Source: Nyssa sinensis
Lineage: Eukaryota; Streptophyta; Magnoliopsida; Cornales; Nyssaceae
Reading direction: 5' to 3'
DNA: 64,000 bases
Assembly (NCBI GenBank): GCA_008638375.1
Contig: CM018051.1
Coordinates: 32,461,740-32,525,739, forward strand
Made by a program: the position numbers and the translations under genes. Shown in pieces: positions 36,001 to 47,818 of this stretch. The first letter of the stretch is position 1; each line of letters starts with the position of its first letter. Under the pieces are notes generated by a model, which saw only the letters and a program-made list of their open reading frames with translations, had not been told where the DNA came from and did no database searches.

Positions 36001-36419
36001 GAGCAAGTCTAAAATCCAACAACTAACAACTCAACCTCAGAGCATATCTATAATTCGACATATAACAACAGAGCATAACTATAATCTCTAGAGTACCTTT
36101 TAAATCCATGAGCCATATCAATATTCAGTACATATCAGTCAAGTCAGTCATAGTACATCACTCACCCGATTAAATAGATTCAATCCTCAATAATCCAGTC
36201 TCCACAGATCAGTGCCATCAGATCCAATAGATATCGTTCCTGAAAAATGTTAGGGAATGGGGTGAGCTTCGAAAAGCCCAATGAGTAACACAGGTTCCCT
36301 GTCATGGGTTTCAAACCATTGTTGTTTGCAAAGCACAAGGGTAGTTCAGTTGTTTCTAAAATAGCAGTTTTATGAATCTACTTTAAATGCAGTTTCAGTA
36401 GAATAAAGCAGAACTGAAC

Positions 36420-37830
36420 AAAATAAAACAACAGATCGGGACAGACAGAACATAACAGACCATATCAAGTATAACCGTACAGAACAGAACACAACAGGTC
36501 AGGACAAAGCAGAACCGAGCAGAGCAGGACATAACAAATCAGAACAGGACGAAACAAAGCACAATAAATCAGAACAGAATAGTAAATGATGCCAATATAT
36601 CAATCAGAGACAAACAGGTCAGAATAGAACGGGTCAGAATAAAACGGGTCGAAATAGAACAGGTCAGAACGGATCACAATAAAACATAATAGAACGGAAC
36701 GGAACAGAACAGAACATAACAAGTCATAACCGAACAGAACGGAATAAAACTTGACAAATCAGAATAAAACAAAACAGAACATAACAGAACGGAGCGGAAA
36801 CAATATGTCAACCAGAGATACAGGTATATCATCAACAGAACGGAACAAGACAAAACTGAGTGGAAACAGTATATCAATCAAGGATACAAGTATATCATCA
36901 ACGGAACGGAACAAGACAAAACTGAGTGGAAACAGTATATCAATCAAGGATACAAGTATATCATCAACGGAACGGAACAAGACAAAACTGAGTGGAAACA
37001 GTATATCAATCAAGGATACAAGTATATCATCAACGGAACGAAACGAATCAATATCAATCAGGACGAGTCATATCAGAACTGAACATGACGGAACAAAATG
37101 AAACAATATCAATCAGGACAAGTCATATCGGAACTGAACATGACGGAAACAAACGAAACAATACATCAATCAGATTAAGACATATCGAAACTGAACTTGT
37201 CGGAACAAAACGGAACAATACATCTATCAGAACAAGACATATCGGAATTGAACAGGACGGAACAAACTGGTACAATATCAATCAGGACGGATCAGGACGG
37301 AACAGATCAGACATAACAAATCAGGACGGATCAGGACGGAACAGATCAGACATAACAAATCAGGACGGATCAGGACGGAACAGATCAGACATAACAAATC
37401 AGGACGGATCAGGACGGAACAGATCAGACAGATCAAACGGAACAGGTCAGGACAAAACAGATCAAACAAAACAGGTCAGACAGATCAAACAGAACAGGTC
37501 AGGACAGATCAAACAGAACAGGTCAGACAGATCAAACAGAACAGGTCAGACAGATCAAACAGAACAGGTCAGGACAGATCAAACAGAACATGTCAGTGTT
37601 GAGTGGAACAGAACAGAACAGATCAAACATAACAGATAGTTAAACACGTTCATTTTGAACAGTATTAAAAACAAGAGTACAGTTAAAACATCAGAGTAAC
37701 AGAACAGATCAGTTAAAACATCAGAGTAACAGAACAGATCAGTTAAAACATTAGAGTAACAGAACAGATCAGTTAAAACATCAGAGTAACAGAACAGATC
37801 AGTAATGAGCAGAGCAGAACAGTATAGCAG
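36420..37830. repeat. AACAGA/CAGGACGG satellite with higher-order units
   Basis: The whole stretch is built from AACAGA-, GGAAC- and GATCAG-like words. Clear higher-order units are a 66-bp unit (copies starting with GAGTGG at 36858, 36924 and 36990), a 39-bp unit (about 37282-37435, four copies) and a 30-bp unit (37680, 37710, 37740 and 37770). The long ORFs on both strands arise because the words lack stop codons and the 66-, 39- and 30-bp periods are multiples of three; they are not supported as genes. Confidence 0.9.
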
Positions 37831-38399
37831 AATAAACAGTACAGTATGCACAGATTAAACAGTGCAGTATGCTCATATAATGCTCAAGACTGAGGTGGTA
37901 CCAAGAGTCAGTTGTTCTTTCAGTAAAAACAGTGATAGGTTTATTGCAGTGCAGAACAGAGGAATCAGACAGAGTAAAAATCATGCATTTGAGTAAGGGC
38001 ATGAAATCAGTGTATCAAATAAAACAGTACAGTACAGTATTTAAAATACAGTAACTAGAAGGTGTACTTATACACCAAGTCAGAAGTTCCAGGTTACTCA
38101 CAATTGTTACGGTTATCTCCTTGCATAAACAATCTGATAACCTCCAAGTACGTCAGGCATCACCATGTATATCCTGAACAATCATCATCAATTACAAACA
38201 GATCAGAATTTATCCATTCAGGTCTTATTCGTCATCTTAGGTGTCTATCGGATTACCTAAGATAACCTAGTAGCCTATCGCCCTCTCATCGGGTTTCATC
38301 CGGGGCTATTTTATTCTTAAATTAGGCTTAGCAGTCATCAGGATTATAACCTAAGTCATTAGACTTCAATCGTTATCAGTCAGTTACTTATTCAGTCTT

Positions 38400-39400
38400 A
38401 GGGGCAAAACGGTCATTTGTCACTTTTGCCCCGGACCCTGTCAAGGTCCTCAGAATGGTCTTTATATCTTAAATATAAAGTTATACATCTTTTAGACTCC
38501 AATCAGTATCGGTTAGGTTCTTATTTTAACCATAGGGGCAAAATGGTAATTTTTCCATTCTTGTCCCGGACCCAGTCGGGGTCCTCGGAATATCTGATAT
38601 ATCCTATATATGAAGTTCTAAGTCTTTTAGACTTGAATCGCTATCAGTTAAGTGCTTATTTAGCCTTAGGGGTAAAATGGTAATTTGTCCATTCTTGTCC
38701 CGGACCCTATCATGGTCCCCAGAATAGTCCACATATCTTAGATATAATTTTCTAAGTCCTTTGGACTTCGTTTGGTATCTGCTTTTGGTCATCGGGACAC
38801 ATTAGTCGTTTCTCGTTTTACGCGTTAACTGTTCCGGAGTCTTATTTAGCCCTTCAGTGTTCATAAGTATCCTTATGATAATTTATCAGATCAGTTTGAC
38901 CTTTATTTGACCTCTACTTTGCACTTATTGTGCTCAGGGGTATTTTGGTCATTTTATGTTTTGTAAGATTCTGACTCCGAATCATTATTTAATCATGTTT
39001 ACAGTTTCACCAGTATCTGGGCTTCTATCGGTATCAATTTCGTCCCAATCGGACTTCATTTGGGCTTCGTACAGTATGAGGGGTATTTTGGTAATTTCAT
39101 ACGTCTTATTTTTTCGGTGCCTCAGTTCACAGAATGGACCTCACCATTAGGTCCAGAGCGTCCGACATAATCAGAATAGACTGTCTTTTATTTTTATTTG
39201 GGCCTGGGTACCCTCAGGGGTAGTACAGTCATTTATCACTTACAGGTCTGTATTTTTCGGTGCTGTATTTCTAAAATCGGACTATACCATTGAGTCCGGA
39301 ATGTTTGAAATAGTGAAAATACACTATTTATTTAATTTATTTGGACTCCGTTTGACATATTAAATGTCCAGGGGTAAAATCGTAATTTTACCTAATTAAT
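38400..39400. repeat. Tandem copies of the LTR core module
   Basis: A module with AGGGGCAAAATGGTAATTT and then CCCGGACC recurs with starts at 38401, 38535 and 38669 (134-bp steps). More diverged copies follow near 38936, 39078, 39208 and 39370. It matches the single or triple module in other LTRs of the family. Confidence 0.8.
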
Positions 39401-41037
39401 AAAATAATAAAATAATTATTTTATTATTTAATTAATTTGTCAGGGGCTTAATTGAACAGTTTCTCAGAAATTTGGGCCACTGTATAATTCTTTAAAACAG
39501 TTGGGGACAAATCCGTAATTTCAGAAATCAATTGGGGGTTAAAACATAATTACACAAATTAGGGGTTCAAACCCCTTGGGTTTTAGGTTCAAGAACTGAA
39601 CCGGTCCAATTACACTATGAACCAACCGGTTCACTAACACTTCAGAAAACCAGAATTAAATATCCCTGTTATTCCCTAATTGGACCCTTATCCATGTTCA
39701 GGTTATGCCCAAAATCCGATTTTAATTTCTTATCCGAGGGACCAAACAGACAGGATTTGATTTAAAACAAATCAGGTAGCCCAAAACGGTGTAGTTTCAT
39801 TAATGGGGTGGCATAATCTTGCGTTGCCACGTGTATGAGTCGACTCGGCCCAACTCGAACGAGTTGGCGAGTCAACTCCGTCTTCTCCAACGCGCAGGGC
39901 GCTGTTGCCCTAATACCAGCCCCGGTTTTTCTCTATTTCGTGCCATTCCAAGCACGGTTTCCGACTGTTTTTGGTTCCAATTTGTCCCTAGGAGTGATTC
40001 CAACAACTTTGCATCGATTTGGTGCCTCGAATCCAAAGATTAAACTTGGTAGAACCGATTATTGCGCAGAATTTCAGTTCGGCCGTGTGGCCTTGTTCCT
40101 CAACCAAGTCGCACACGGTTTGGTTCTTTGTGACTCTTAGAACAGGGGCTTCAATTCCCCATTTACAAATTTCAGTTTAGGTGTTCGTTTTAGATTTTGG
40201 GTTTCTTGGCCGAAAGGAATAATTTCAGATTCGAGGGCCTTACCATGCGATTTTGGGTCGCGGGTTGGTGTATTTGGGACCCTCTCAGTGTCTAGATCAT
40301 TTCTAGACCATCAAAACTTGGTTTTTGGGAGGTCGAATCAGACCCAGTTTTGGAGGTGTCATCCATGGCGGTTTGGTCACGGTTTGGGTTTCTAGGCCTA
40401 TCCGAACCTCCCAGTTGTTCTAGATCAGTTCTAGGGTCTCTCAGGGGCATGTATATATGATTCATATGGATTAAAAATAATCAGAGCAGTACCAATAAAT
40501 CAAAACAGAAAATTTTGCAGTTGAGGTGTTTACCTCATAAACGGCCACTGTTCCTCCCTCTCAGCTCAGTTCAGTGCCTTGGTTGTGCTTGTTCAGATCC
40601 AGCCATGCCTCAGATCAGTCACACAAGGCCCAGTTCTTCCTCTCCTATGTTCATTTCTAATGAAGACATCATGCACACCATGCTTGTATTTCCATGGTCT
40701 CACCCAAACCCTCTCTCTCTAGCAGATCACATGCATGCCCCCATTGCTGCACAGTCTCCATATTTCACACACCAATATTCTGATTTCTCAATCCTCTCTC
40801 ATGGTGTGCCTAATTCCTATACCCAATATATTTTTCATATATATCTCCCCTAGGATTCCTACACATATACATATATGTATATCACTTGTAGGGTTCAGTA
40901 TAGGGCAGAGAAATGATGGAGCTGAGGGGAGCAATCATGTGGGGTTTGCATGCAACCTCATTGGTCAGTTTGGGTGGCAGATTAGGATAATTCAATGCTA
41001 TATACAAATAAGTTGTAAATATATGCACAAAGGTGTG

Positions 41038-41110
41038 GGTAGCCCAACTGGTAAGTTTTTGGATAAAATTACTTTCCACTCAAAGGTCAAGGGTTCAATT
41101 CCCTTGGCCT
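41038..41110 (+). other. tRNA-derived SINE-like block
   Basis: The A-box-like TAGCCCAACTGG (41040-41051) and B-box GGTTCAATTCC (41092-41102) are 40 bp apart. They fit a tRNA-derived SINE head better than chance. No clear tail or target duplication was found, so it may be a remnant. Confidence 0.5.
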
Positions 41111-42010
41111 CCCATTTGGCCATTTTTCCCATATTTTCGGTTAAGGCCACGTTTGGTTGCGTAGTAATTCAGTTTCAGTATTTCCTTCATAACTTTCATT
41201 CCGTAACTCCTTTTTCGACACGGTTTGTTCCGGGAGTTTCATATTTCAGTTATCTTCAGTGTCAGAGGTTCCGTGTCATTTATTAAACATTCGGGATTTT
41301 CCGGGTTAGCTAACTCGGATTTCGTTAGTGTTAAAGCGGTGTTATTTCGCCGAATTAATCAGTAATTGGGTTCGGGTATTTTACCCTTTTCCTCCAGACA
41401 TATTTAATTATTTTATCGGTCTATCATGACCGCCGGGATTATGATTAATTCCCTAGATCATTCTATAAGCCGGTATTAATTAATAATTAATAACTAATTA
41501 TTAATTACGCAAAGTCGGGGTGTTACATTCTGCACCTCCTAGGGTTCGTTCCCTACCATTTAAACCAAGTTTTAAACCAATATTTTTCCAACTATCCGAT
41601 TATCTAACCCACCTGCAACTCACTGTTTCTATCTCGTTTCTTAACCATTTTAAGTGATTTCTTTTGCAAAATAATCCACATTCCATACACTATAAGTATC
41701 AAGAATCAAATCTACATAACATGCTAAGAAACAAAAAAAAAAAACAAAATGGAGTCACTCACGGTTTTTGTTGGGTTTCTCTCTCTAGCCGTACACCTCC
41801 TTCACCCTCTGGTTCCAAGCTTGAATCAAGCTCCAAGACTCCTTTCTAGAACTCTCATTCTCTCTCTCGCTTTCTGTTTTTCTTTTCCTTCTCTTCTCCC
41901 AACCGAGAGCAACCTGTATACACTAACACATCCACTCCCACACGTCTCCCACCACCAGCCCCTTTCCTTGACTTCTTTCCCTCTGCTCAGCCACCATGCC
42001 CTTCCCCAAT

Positions 42011-42037
42011 GCATCTTTGCATTAAATGCAAAGCTGC
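42011..42037. repeat. Short inverted repeat in the 33636-42400 LTR
   Basis: The arms GCATCTTTGCAT and ATGCAAAGCTGC have one mismatch and a TAA loop, in the same relative position as in the Tekay LTRs. Confidence 0.85.
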
Positions 42038-43430
42038 CCTATATATACCTATATATATATATATATATACACCACTCATTACAGACACACTAGACACACA
42101 CACACTTACACGACATCACACACACACACACCAGATCTGTTGCACACACACACAGTGCACTGTTTATATATACATATGCATATACATATCCACATACACA
42201 TGTACATACATCATTCTACACATATACATATTTATAATATCCCACACACATATACATGTTACATATACATAACACCCATGCAATAATAATAATATACACA
42301 TTACATAAATTTCACATTTTTAATAATAACAATAATAAATAATAATAATAATAACCACAAAATTTTTATATATAAAAAAAAAAATTTTGAGGTCATTACA
42401 CGTAGGGTGCTGATCAGTGGGTCAGTGCGGCAGCGTCTAGGGCAGCAGGGCTCCTAGGTATTTAAAAGGCAGCAAAAGAAAAGAAAAAGAGGGGGGAAGC
42501 ACCGCACAGAACAGGGCGCCGAACGGACGGAGAAGTGGAGGATGAGACAAAATAAATTATTAGGATTTTCTTATTCAAGTATGTTAGGTTAGATTTTTCA
42601 ATTCAGTTCAAGGGGATTTCGAACCCTCATTGCAGTTTGATGGTTGAATCAATTTAGTAACATTATTTCTCCATTTTCTTATGAAATCTATTCATGATAA
42701 TCTGCTTTAATTGTTTTATTGATATTTGGTTTAATTGATTTAATCAAGGCCTATTAAATTAATCAGATTAGTACCAATTGCTAGATTCAGGAAGTATATT
42801 ACGTAATTGTTATGGTTCCTAATAAATTGTAGCAAATAGTGATAGATGATTGTGAACAAGCTTTTGTTTATTGCTATGATTATCATGATCTAAGTTAAAC
42901 AGTCCGAGCTTGTGTGATTGTTGCTTTGAATAATCTAATTTCCTAGATATTAATGCTGCCATTATATTAAATTTAGAGAGATTGTTCTAAATTGTCTAAT
43001 GGTTAGAATCTAATAAAGAACTTGTTTCATTAGTGAGGAATTAAAGAGAATTTTGGGTGGCAGAGCTTGTTTTTACCTAGGATTATTAGATTCATTGAAA
43101 GGTAGAATAATGTTATAGTTGATTGATTGTTCCATTAATTGCGAGGGTAAGATTGAACCGAAGAACTGAAGTTTTCATTCATTGATCTCTGTTATTAATT
43201 TAGTTTTCAGTCATAATCAGATTGATCAGAATTCCAACCCCCCCCCCCCCTTTATTGTTTTGTTATTAATTGAATTTCAGTTTAGAGTTGGTCAAAATAA
43301 ATAAAAAAATAAATTGTGAACACACTCTATGGGTTCGACCTTTACTCATCTAGCTACTGTGATTGTTTTCTTTTATTGCATTAAGAAGTTAGGTTAAATT
43401 ATTTTTTGAGTGTTAACGACGTGCTTTCAA

Positions 43431-43900
43431 TACATATCAAAACAAATTCCAAGATTTTGAAATAATTTTAAGAAAATCAATTACAAAATGATATATATAA
43501 TATAAGACTATACTAAGGACAAATAAATAAAGTGATATGCTTGGGAAATATCATATATATTGATGTTACTTGTTTATGGTCAGAAGGCTTCCCGTCTTTT
43601 GTTATTTGTCAAGAACTTGAGATTAGAAAATCACCGGAAAGGCTCCAGTGGTAGCCGCTCGGATGATAAAGTTAGTGACAAAATTAAAATAGTAATTATA
43701 GAGAATAATTGCACATAAATTGAAAGCATACCTTATGAGTTTATTTATTGGCTGCAGATATCCTAAGTTGAGTAAGATTAGGAACCATAAAAGTAGGGAT
43801 TCGAAGAGCCTAAGAACATTGGTGGGGAAACCTCGGGTAAATCCCACAAAAGGAATGAGGGAAAAAGCGCTGTGACTCAAAGCATGACAAATGCTCTAAG
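43431..43900. other. Unassigned AT-rich DNA
   Basis: No gene or element boundary is recognised. The 85-codon minus-strand ORF at 43623-43880 has a hydrophobic, low-complexity composition and no known motif. Confidence 0.4.
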
Positions 43901-45660
43901 GGCTGCCTTTGACTTCCTTGCAAACGTGTTTTGTGTGATACCAAGACATATAAACCATCCCTCTAGTGTCCAGCAAGTGTGATTTGTGCTTACTTTGAAT
44001 GGTTTGAGATAGGTGCTCGATTTTCATTCTAACCTTTTATTAAGGAAATTTTTAGTTGGTTCAAAATTTGCCCAACTGATCTGAATATAAATAGTTGGAG
44101 GCACTTGCTTGGGTTTATAGTTTTAGGCTACTTCAACGACGTTGAAATAAACCTCCCCCTAATTAGGAGTAATATGAACATGAAATACTTGAAGTTAGAG
44201 GGCATGTTCTACATGTCTTTCGATAAGGGGTTCAGACCTCTTTCCTCTATACCCACTTCCAATAAGACCTGGAAGAAGTGGTACTTCTATGTCAAGGGAG
44301 GTTGAGAGTTTGAGAATTTTGAAAACCAAGTTTTAACCTTTCTACGCAGGACTGGTATCAAGGGTGACCCCCCTACTTTATTTTTCCATGACCCACCCCC
44401 GATCTCTTATTTCTGTGTATTTAGAATTAATTTATTTTCCTGCTCTGTTAATTTGTGTGGATAAGGAGGCGTGGAAAAGGTCGATCTTCACTCCCGCCTT
44501 TTAGAAGAAGTAAAAGAAGCTTCTTTAGACCAATAATCGATCTCACGAAGCCATCCTCACCTTAAAGAATTTGATGGAGGCTGGATTAGTGCAAGATCGC
44601 ACTGAGAGTCTAAAGAAGTCCCTAGTTTCCGGATGGGTGCCAAGGAAGAAAAAAAAAGATTGGGGAGAGTTCATCCCTTGCCGAGCTTCCCCCTCTAGAG
44701 AAGTGGAGGAGACTAATCTCAAATTCCCCTAAGCAAACTATCTCAGAGAAATTGGGGGGTTCCCTTGCTCAGGAGGCCGACCCAAAAGAAGGGGGAAGGG
44801 AAATTCTGATGTCACTTCTTGAGGCTTTAAGGATTCGGGCACGACAGCCATGCAGAAGACTTACAAGGATTCTTAGGTAACCGACCCAAGAAAATTCACT
44901 AAGTTGAAGCCCTAGATGATAGCCAAGGATCTGATGGCTATTCACATGAGGGTGAGTTTTTCATTATTTTCCTTGTTTTCTCTTTCATCTTTCTATATTC
45001 TGCATATAGTCAGTTCTGACTTGATTGTCTTGTTTTGTGTTGTTTGTGTTTTTCAGGTCGTCCATGGTTTGGCAGCCATTATGGACTGTCCTAAGAATCC
45101 TGAGCAGATTGACACCCTCTAATCTGAGCTTGATGAGGCTAGACTCTAACTGGGAACGACACAATCTTCAGTAACGGCCACTAAAGAGAAACTAAAAGAG
45201 GCTGCCAACTCCTATTCCATTTTGGAGTCTAGGGGGGGATGCCCTTGCTACTAAGTTGGAAGACCTCAAAAAGAGGTTTGCAAACTTCCAAGCTGCTTCT
45301 ATTAAGAAGATTTACGACACTGTTGAAGTTGTCAGAGTTCAAACTAAGGTGGATTTAAAGGCTGAAGTCCCAGATCTAGGGGATGAACTGATTGAGTATG
45401 GATATCAAACCTTCAGGAAAAAGCTCTAGAAGAAGTATTCTAACTTGTACCTGATCTCGATAAATGGTATCGAAGTCTCCCAAGTTGAGGCTAATACACC
45501 GGATGCTAAGGATGAAGAGAAAGAAACGGTTCCAGAACTCCCTCAAGTTGTCCCATGAAAGACTTCTGAGCTAGTAGCAGAGTATACTAGGGATTTTTCA
45601 TTTTTCTTTTATCTTGTAATCTTCCTATCTTTTGGGATTTTAATAAATGAACTTTTGTTG
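43901..45660 (+). pseudogene. Decayed spliced ORF, putative gypsy-type transposon family
   Basis: The open piece 44105-44305 reads LGYFNDVEINLPLIRSNM and ends KTWKKWYFYVKGG. The LGFIVL...ITLPLFRS-like and W-K-FFYV features resemble the plant family called 'putative gypsy type transposon' (Transposase_28) as I remember it. Downstream, an apparent intron (GTGAGTTTTT...GTTTTTCAG, about 44952-45056) joins DLMAIHMR to VVHGLAAIMDCPKNPEQID. A charged, probably coiled-coil region follows (KLEDLKKRFANFQAASIKKI, 45250 onward) with stops and frameshifts. An AATAAA lies at about 45643. It looks like a dead multi-exon, TE-related gene; the family call is tentative. Confidence 0.5.
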
Positions 45661-45834
45661 CTTTAGAACTTGTGTCAAGTTTGATATATTTGTTTAATTT
45701 CTTAATATTGAGATAATTCCTCTAATATTGAAATTAGCAAAAAATATAAGCCACTTTAAAGACTCCAAGGCACTTGTAAGTTATTTTAAAGGTCTAAATA
45801 ACAGGGTATACTGAACTACAACACTTGTAAAATG

Positions 45835-46154
45835 GACCAGATCTGTAATACTCGTAATGGATACAAGGTTTTTTAGAGGTTTGGACATTAATAGAATAGA
45901 CCAAATATGTAACACTTGTGATGAATACAAGGTTTTTAAGGCTCGGTGCATTGGTAGAATAGACCAGACCTAAAACACTTGTGGTGAATTCAAGGTTTTT
46001 AAGAGTTTATGCATTGGTAAAATGGACCAGACCTATAACATTTGTAAGGGATACAAGGTTTTTAAGGGTCTGTGCATTGATAAAATGGACTAGACCTGTA
46101 ACACTTGTAAGGGATACAAGGTTTTTAAGGGTCTCTGTGTTTAAAAAATGGATA
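45835..46154 (+). repeat. 63-bp minisatellite, left block
   Basis: The unit GACCAGACCTGTAACACTTG... has successive starts at 45835, 45899, 45962, 46025 and 46088 and a partial copy at 46151. The period is 63 bp (21 codons), which is why an ORF runs through it. The array continues at 55562, beyond the Athila insertion. Confidence 0.92.
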
Positions 46155-46159
46155 AGACT

Positions 46160-47647
46160 TAATGAGAGCGCAAAAGTGCACTCTAAATACCCTATTATTA
46201 GATTAAATTGCTAAAATGTGGATAAAAATGTTGGGTTGCGATTGATATTATTTGATTTAATTTTTATTCACAGTGAGATATATGTAAGCATCATTTTATA
46301 ATATTTTGAATCTCAAATAAATGCATTAAATAGTCCTTGGAAATTTTACTCTTGAACAGTTGCAAAACTCACTATTTGTTTCAGTCACGTGGAAAAATTA
46401 ATTCATTATTTATTGAATTGTATGGCAGAATGATTGAAGAATAAAGAAAGAAAAAAAAGCTCCAGGCGTTGATTGAAGAAAGGCAAAACAAGGAAGTAAA
46501 AAAAAAAGAAAAGAATGAAGTTAAGAGGAATTGGATGACATACGGCTGCGCAGTGGGCCAGTCGCTGGCTTGATGCGGCTTGCTCCGTGCGCAGAACAAG
46601 CAAGGTCTAGGGCGCTACTGTGCGACGTTGAAGCAGGCGCGGAAGGGCTGATTTTGTGTAGGGCCCGCGCATTGGGCTTGAGTTTTTTTGGTGCGGCTGG
46701 GAGTTTTAAAGCCAAATAGGCTTGTGCGGAGGATTTGAGAAGTGAAGTTAGGCCTAGGTGCAAGGTTTGAAGGAGCATACATATAAAAAGAAAAAAAGAA
46801 AACCTAAAAGGGGGAGATAGAACGGAGCTGCGGCTATTTGAGGAAGAAGGTCTGCGGCGCAGAGGCACAGGGAACATCAACGCAGCTACTCCCTGGCTCA
46901 GTTTTTCTCCGTGAAATTTATGTTGTCCGTCCTTCACATGGGTAACTAAATTTCCAAGTGGGGTTAGGGATGAACTTGCACACTAGATGGTTATTTTAAT
47001 TTATTTTTGATTCCTGTACGTGGTTTTTATTTATTAAATTCTTTGATGATCATTCGTAATTTATTGTTGGATTTTTTTCTCCGAATAAATAAAGGGTTCA
47101 ATCTATTTATAGATTCAGTCATGCTTTTTCTATTGAATGGATTAATGTTTTGATTATTTTTGGAACAATTAGTTATTTATATTGATTCAATTCTCTGCTA
47201 CAATATTGCTCGTTGGGTATATTGTCGTCGTTGAGTTTTTTCAATGTGAATAATAATTTGAGTGATTTAAAAGTGTTGAATGATTTTTCAAAGGGTTATT
47301 TTCAGTTTAATTTTGGTTCATAATTTTATATCTTCCAATTGAGATTTTTGGAATTTAAATTCTCAATTGAGTTATCAGTGAATTAAAAATAATTAAAATA
47401 CCATATATGTGCAAGGGATTCCTGACACTCCACTATTCGTTAAATTTGAGTACTTTGTCTGTTAATCACTTTATTTAATTTTATTTTGTATTCAAAATCA
47501 CTTTTTATATTTTTATTTCCTCGTTAATCGTTTAATATCTCTTTAGTTTCAAAAATTCTGTCTATTATTCTTTTAATTTTGTCTCCCTGTGGAATCGACA
47601 CCCCAAAACTACACTACAACTACCGCATTATTCTTTGGGCGTAATCA
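46160..47647 (+). repeat. Left LTR of the Athila element
   Basis: It starts at TAATGAGAGCGC and ends GGGCGTAATCA. It includes a purine-rich block (46430-46520), a GC-rich block (46540-46700) and the TGTGGAATCGACACCCC segment near its end. Confidence 0.9.
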
Positions 47648-47652
47648 AATTT

Positions 47653-47670
47653 TGGCGCCGTTGCCAGGGA
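47653..47670 (+). promoter_or_regulatory. Primer-binding site, tRNA-Asp type
   Basis: TGGCGCCGTTGCCAGGGA lies five bases after the LTR. It differs by one base from the usual Athila primer site, which is complementary to the 3' end of aspartate tRNA. Confidence 0.88.
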
Positions 47671-47818
47671 GACGGTAGAAGAATCAGTAGATAGTTTTTC
47701 TTTTCAACAGTGTGTAAAAGTGGTAACTTTGTTCCCTTCTTTTTACTTGTTGCATTATTATTTTATTTTTCTTTCTTTTCGTATTTTATTTTATTTATTT
47801 ATTTTATTGTCATCTTAC

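Larger units (their letters stand above)
35801..41527 (-). mobile_element. Long solo LTR (5.7 kb) with an internal satellite
   Basis: It begins TGTCACATCCCGAACC and ends GTCGGGGTGTTACA, flanked by a perfect duplication, TTCTG (35796-35800 and 41528-41532). It is much longer than its relatives because of an AACAGA-type tandem array (about 36420-37830) and extra copies of the core module (about 38400-39400). It also has a tRNA-like block near 41040. No gag, pol, primer site or second LTR is seen. The insertion lies in the Tekay-type LTR at 33636-42400. Confidence 0.9.
33636..42400 (-). mobile_element. Solo Tekay-type LTR with a nested LTR
   Basis: It starts TGTCACGCCCCGAATT, ends GAGGTCATTACA and has a perfect duplication, CGTAG (33631-33635 and 42401-42405). 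Removing the nested element at 35801-41527 leaves about 3.0 kb, the length of the Tekay LTRs. It carries the core modules at 34744, 34890 and 35049 and the short inverted repeat at 42011. There is no pol or primer site. Confidence 0.92.
33067..43429 (+). mobile_element. Outer solo LTR (Athila/Tat-like) holding two nested LTRs
   Basis: Excising 33636-42400 leaves about 1.6 kb. It starts near TGTGATAAGAG, has a strongly purine-rich AAAG/GAAA block (33240-33630) and ends near GACGTGCTTTCA. Its downstream part has a GGGTTCGACC segment, comparable in position to the GAATCGACACCCC block near the end of the Athila LTRs below. No primer site follows, which suggests a solo LTR. The flanks (AATATG and AATACA) are only a partial match, so both boundaries are uncertain. 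Confidence 0.45.

Noticed and set aside
36751..37639. Long repetitive ORFs (116 and 215 codons) encoding 22- and 13-residue repeats
   Set aside because: They lie in a satellite whose words lack stop codons and whose main periods are multiples of three. ORFs also run on the opposite strand, and there is no start context or conserved domain.
37279..37800. CRISPR-like regular repeats
   Set aside because: The units are contiguous tandem repeats without unique spacers, in a plant LTR context.
40735..41286. 183-codon ORF in the 5.7-kb LTR
   Set aside because: It crosses the tRNA-like block and low-complexity DNA, shows no known motif and sits in non-coding LTR sequence.
45981..46214. ORF through the 63-bp minisatellite
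   Set aside because: Its openness follows from the 63-bp period; there is no sign that it is a protein-coding gene by itself.
46381..46937. Minus-strand ORFs in the Athila LTRs (also at 51831-52276)
   Set aside because: They come from the purine-rich and GC-rich LTR blocks read backwards; related versions appear in each LTR copy because the LTRs are copies.
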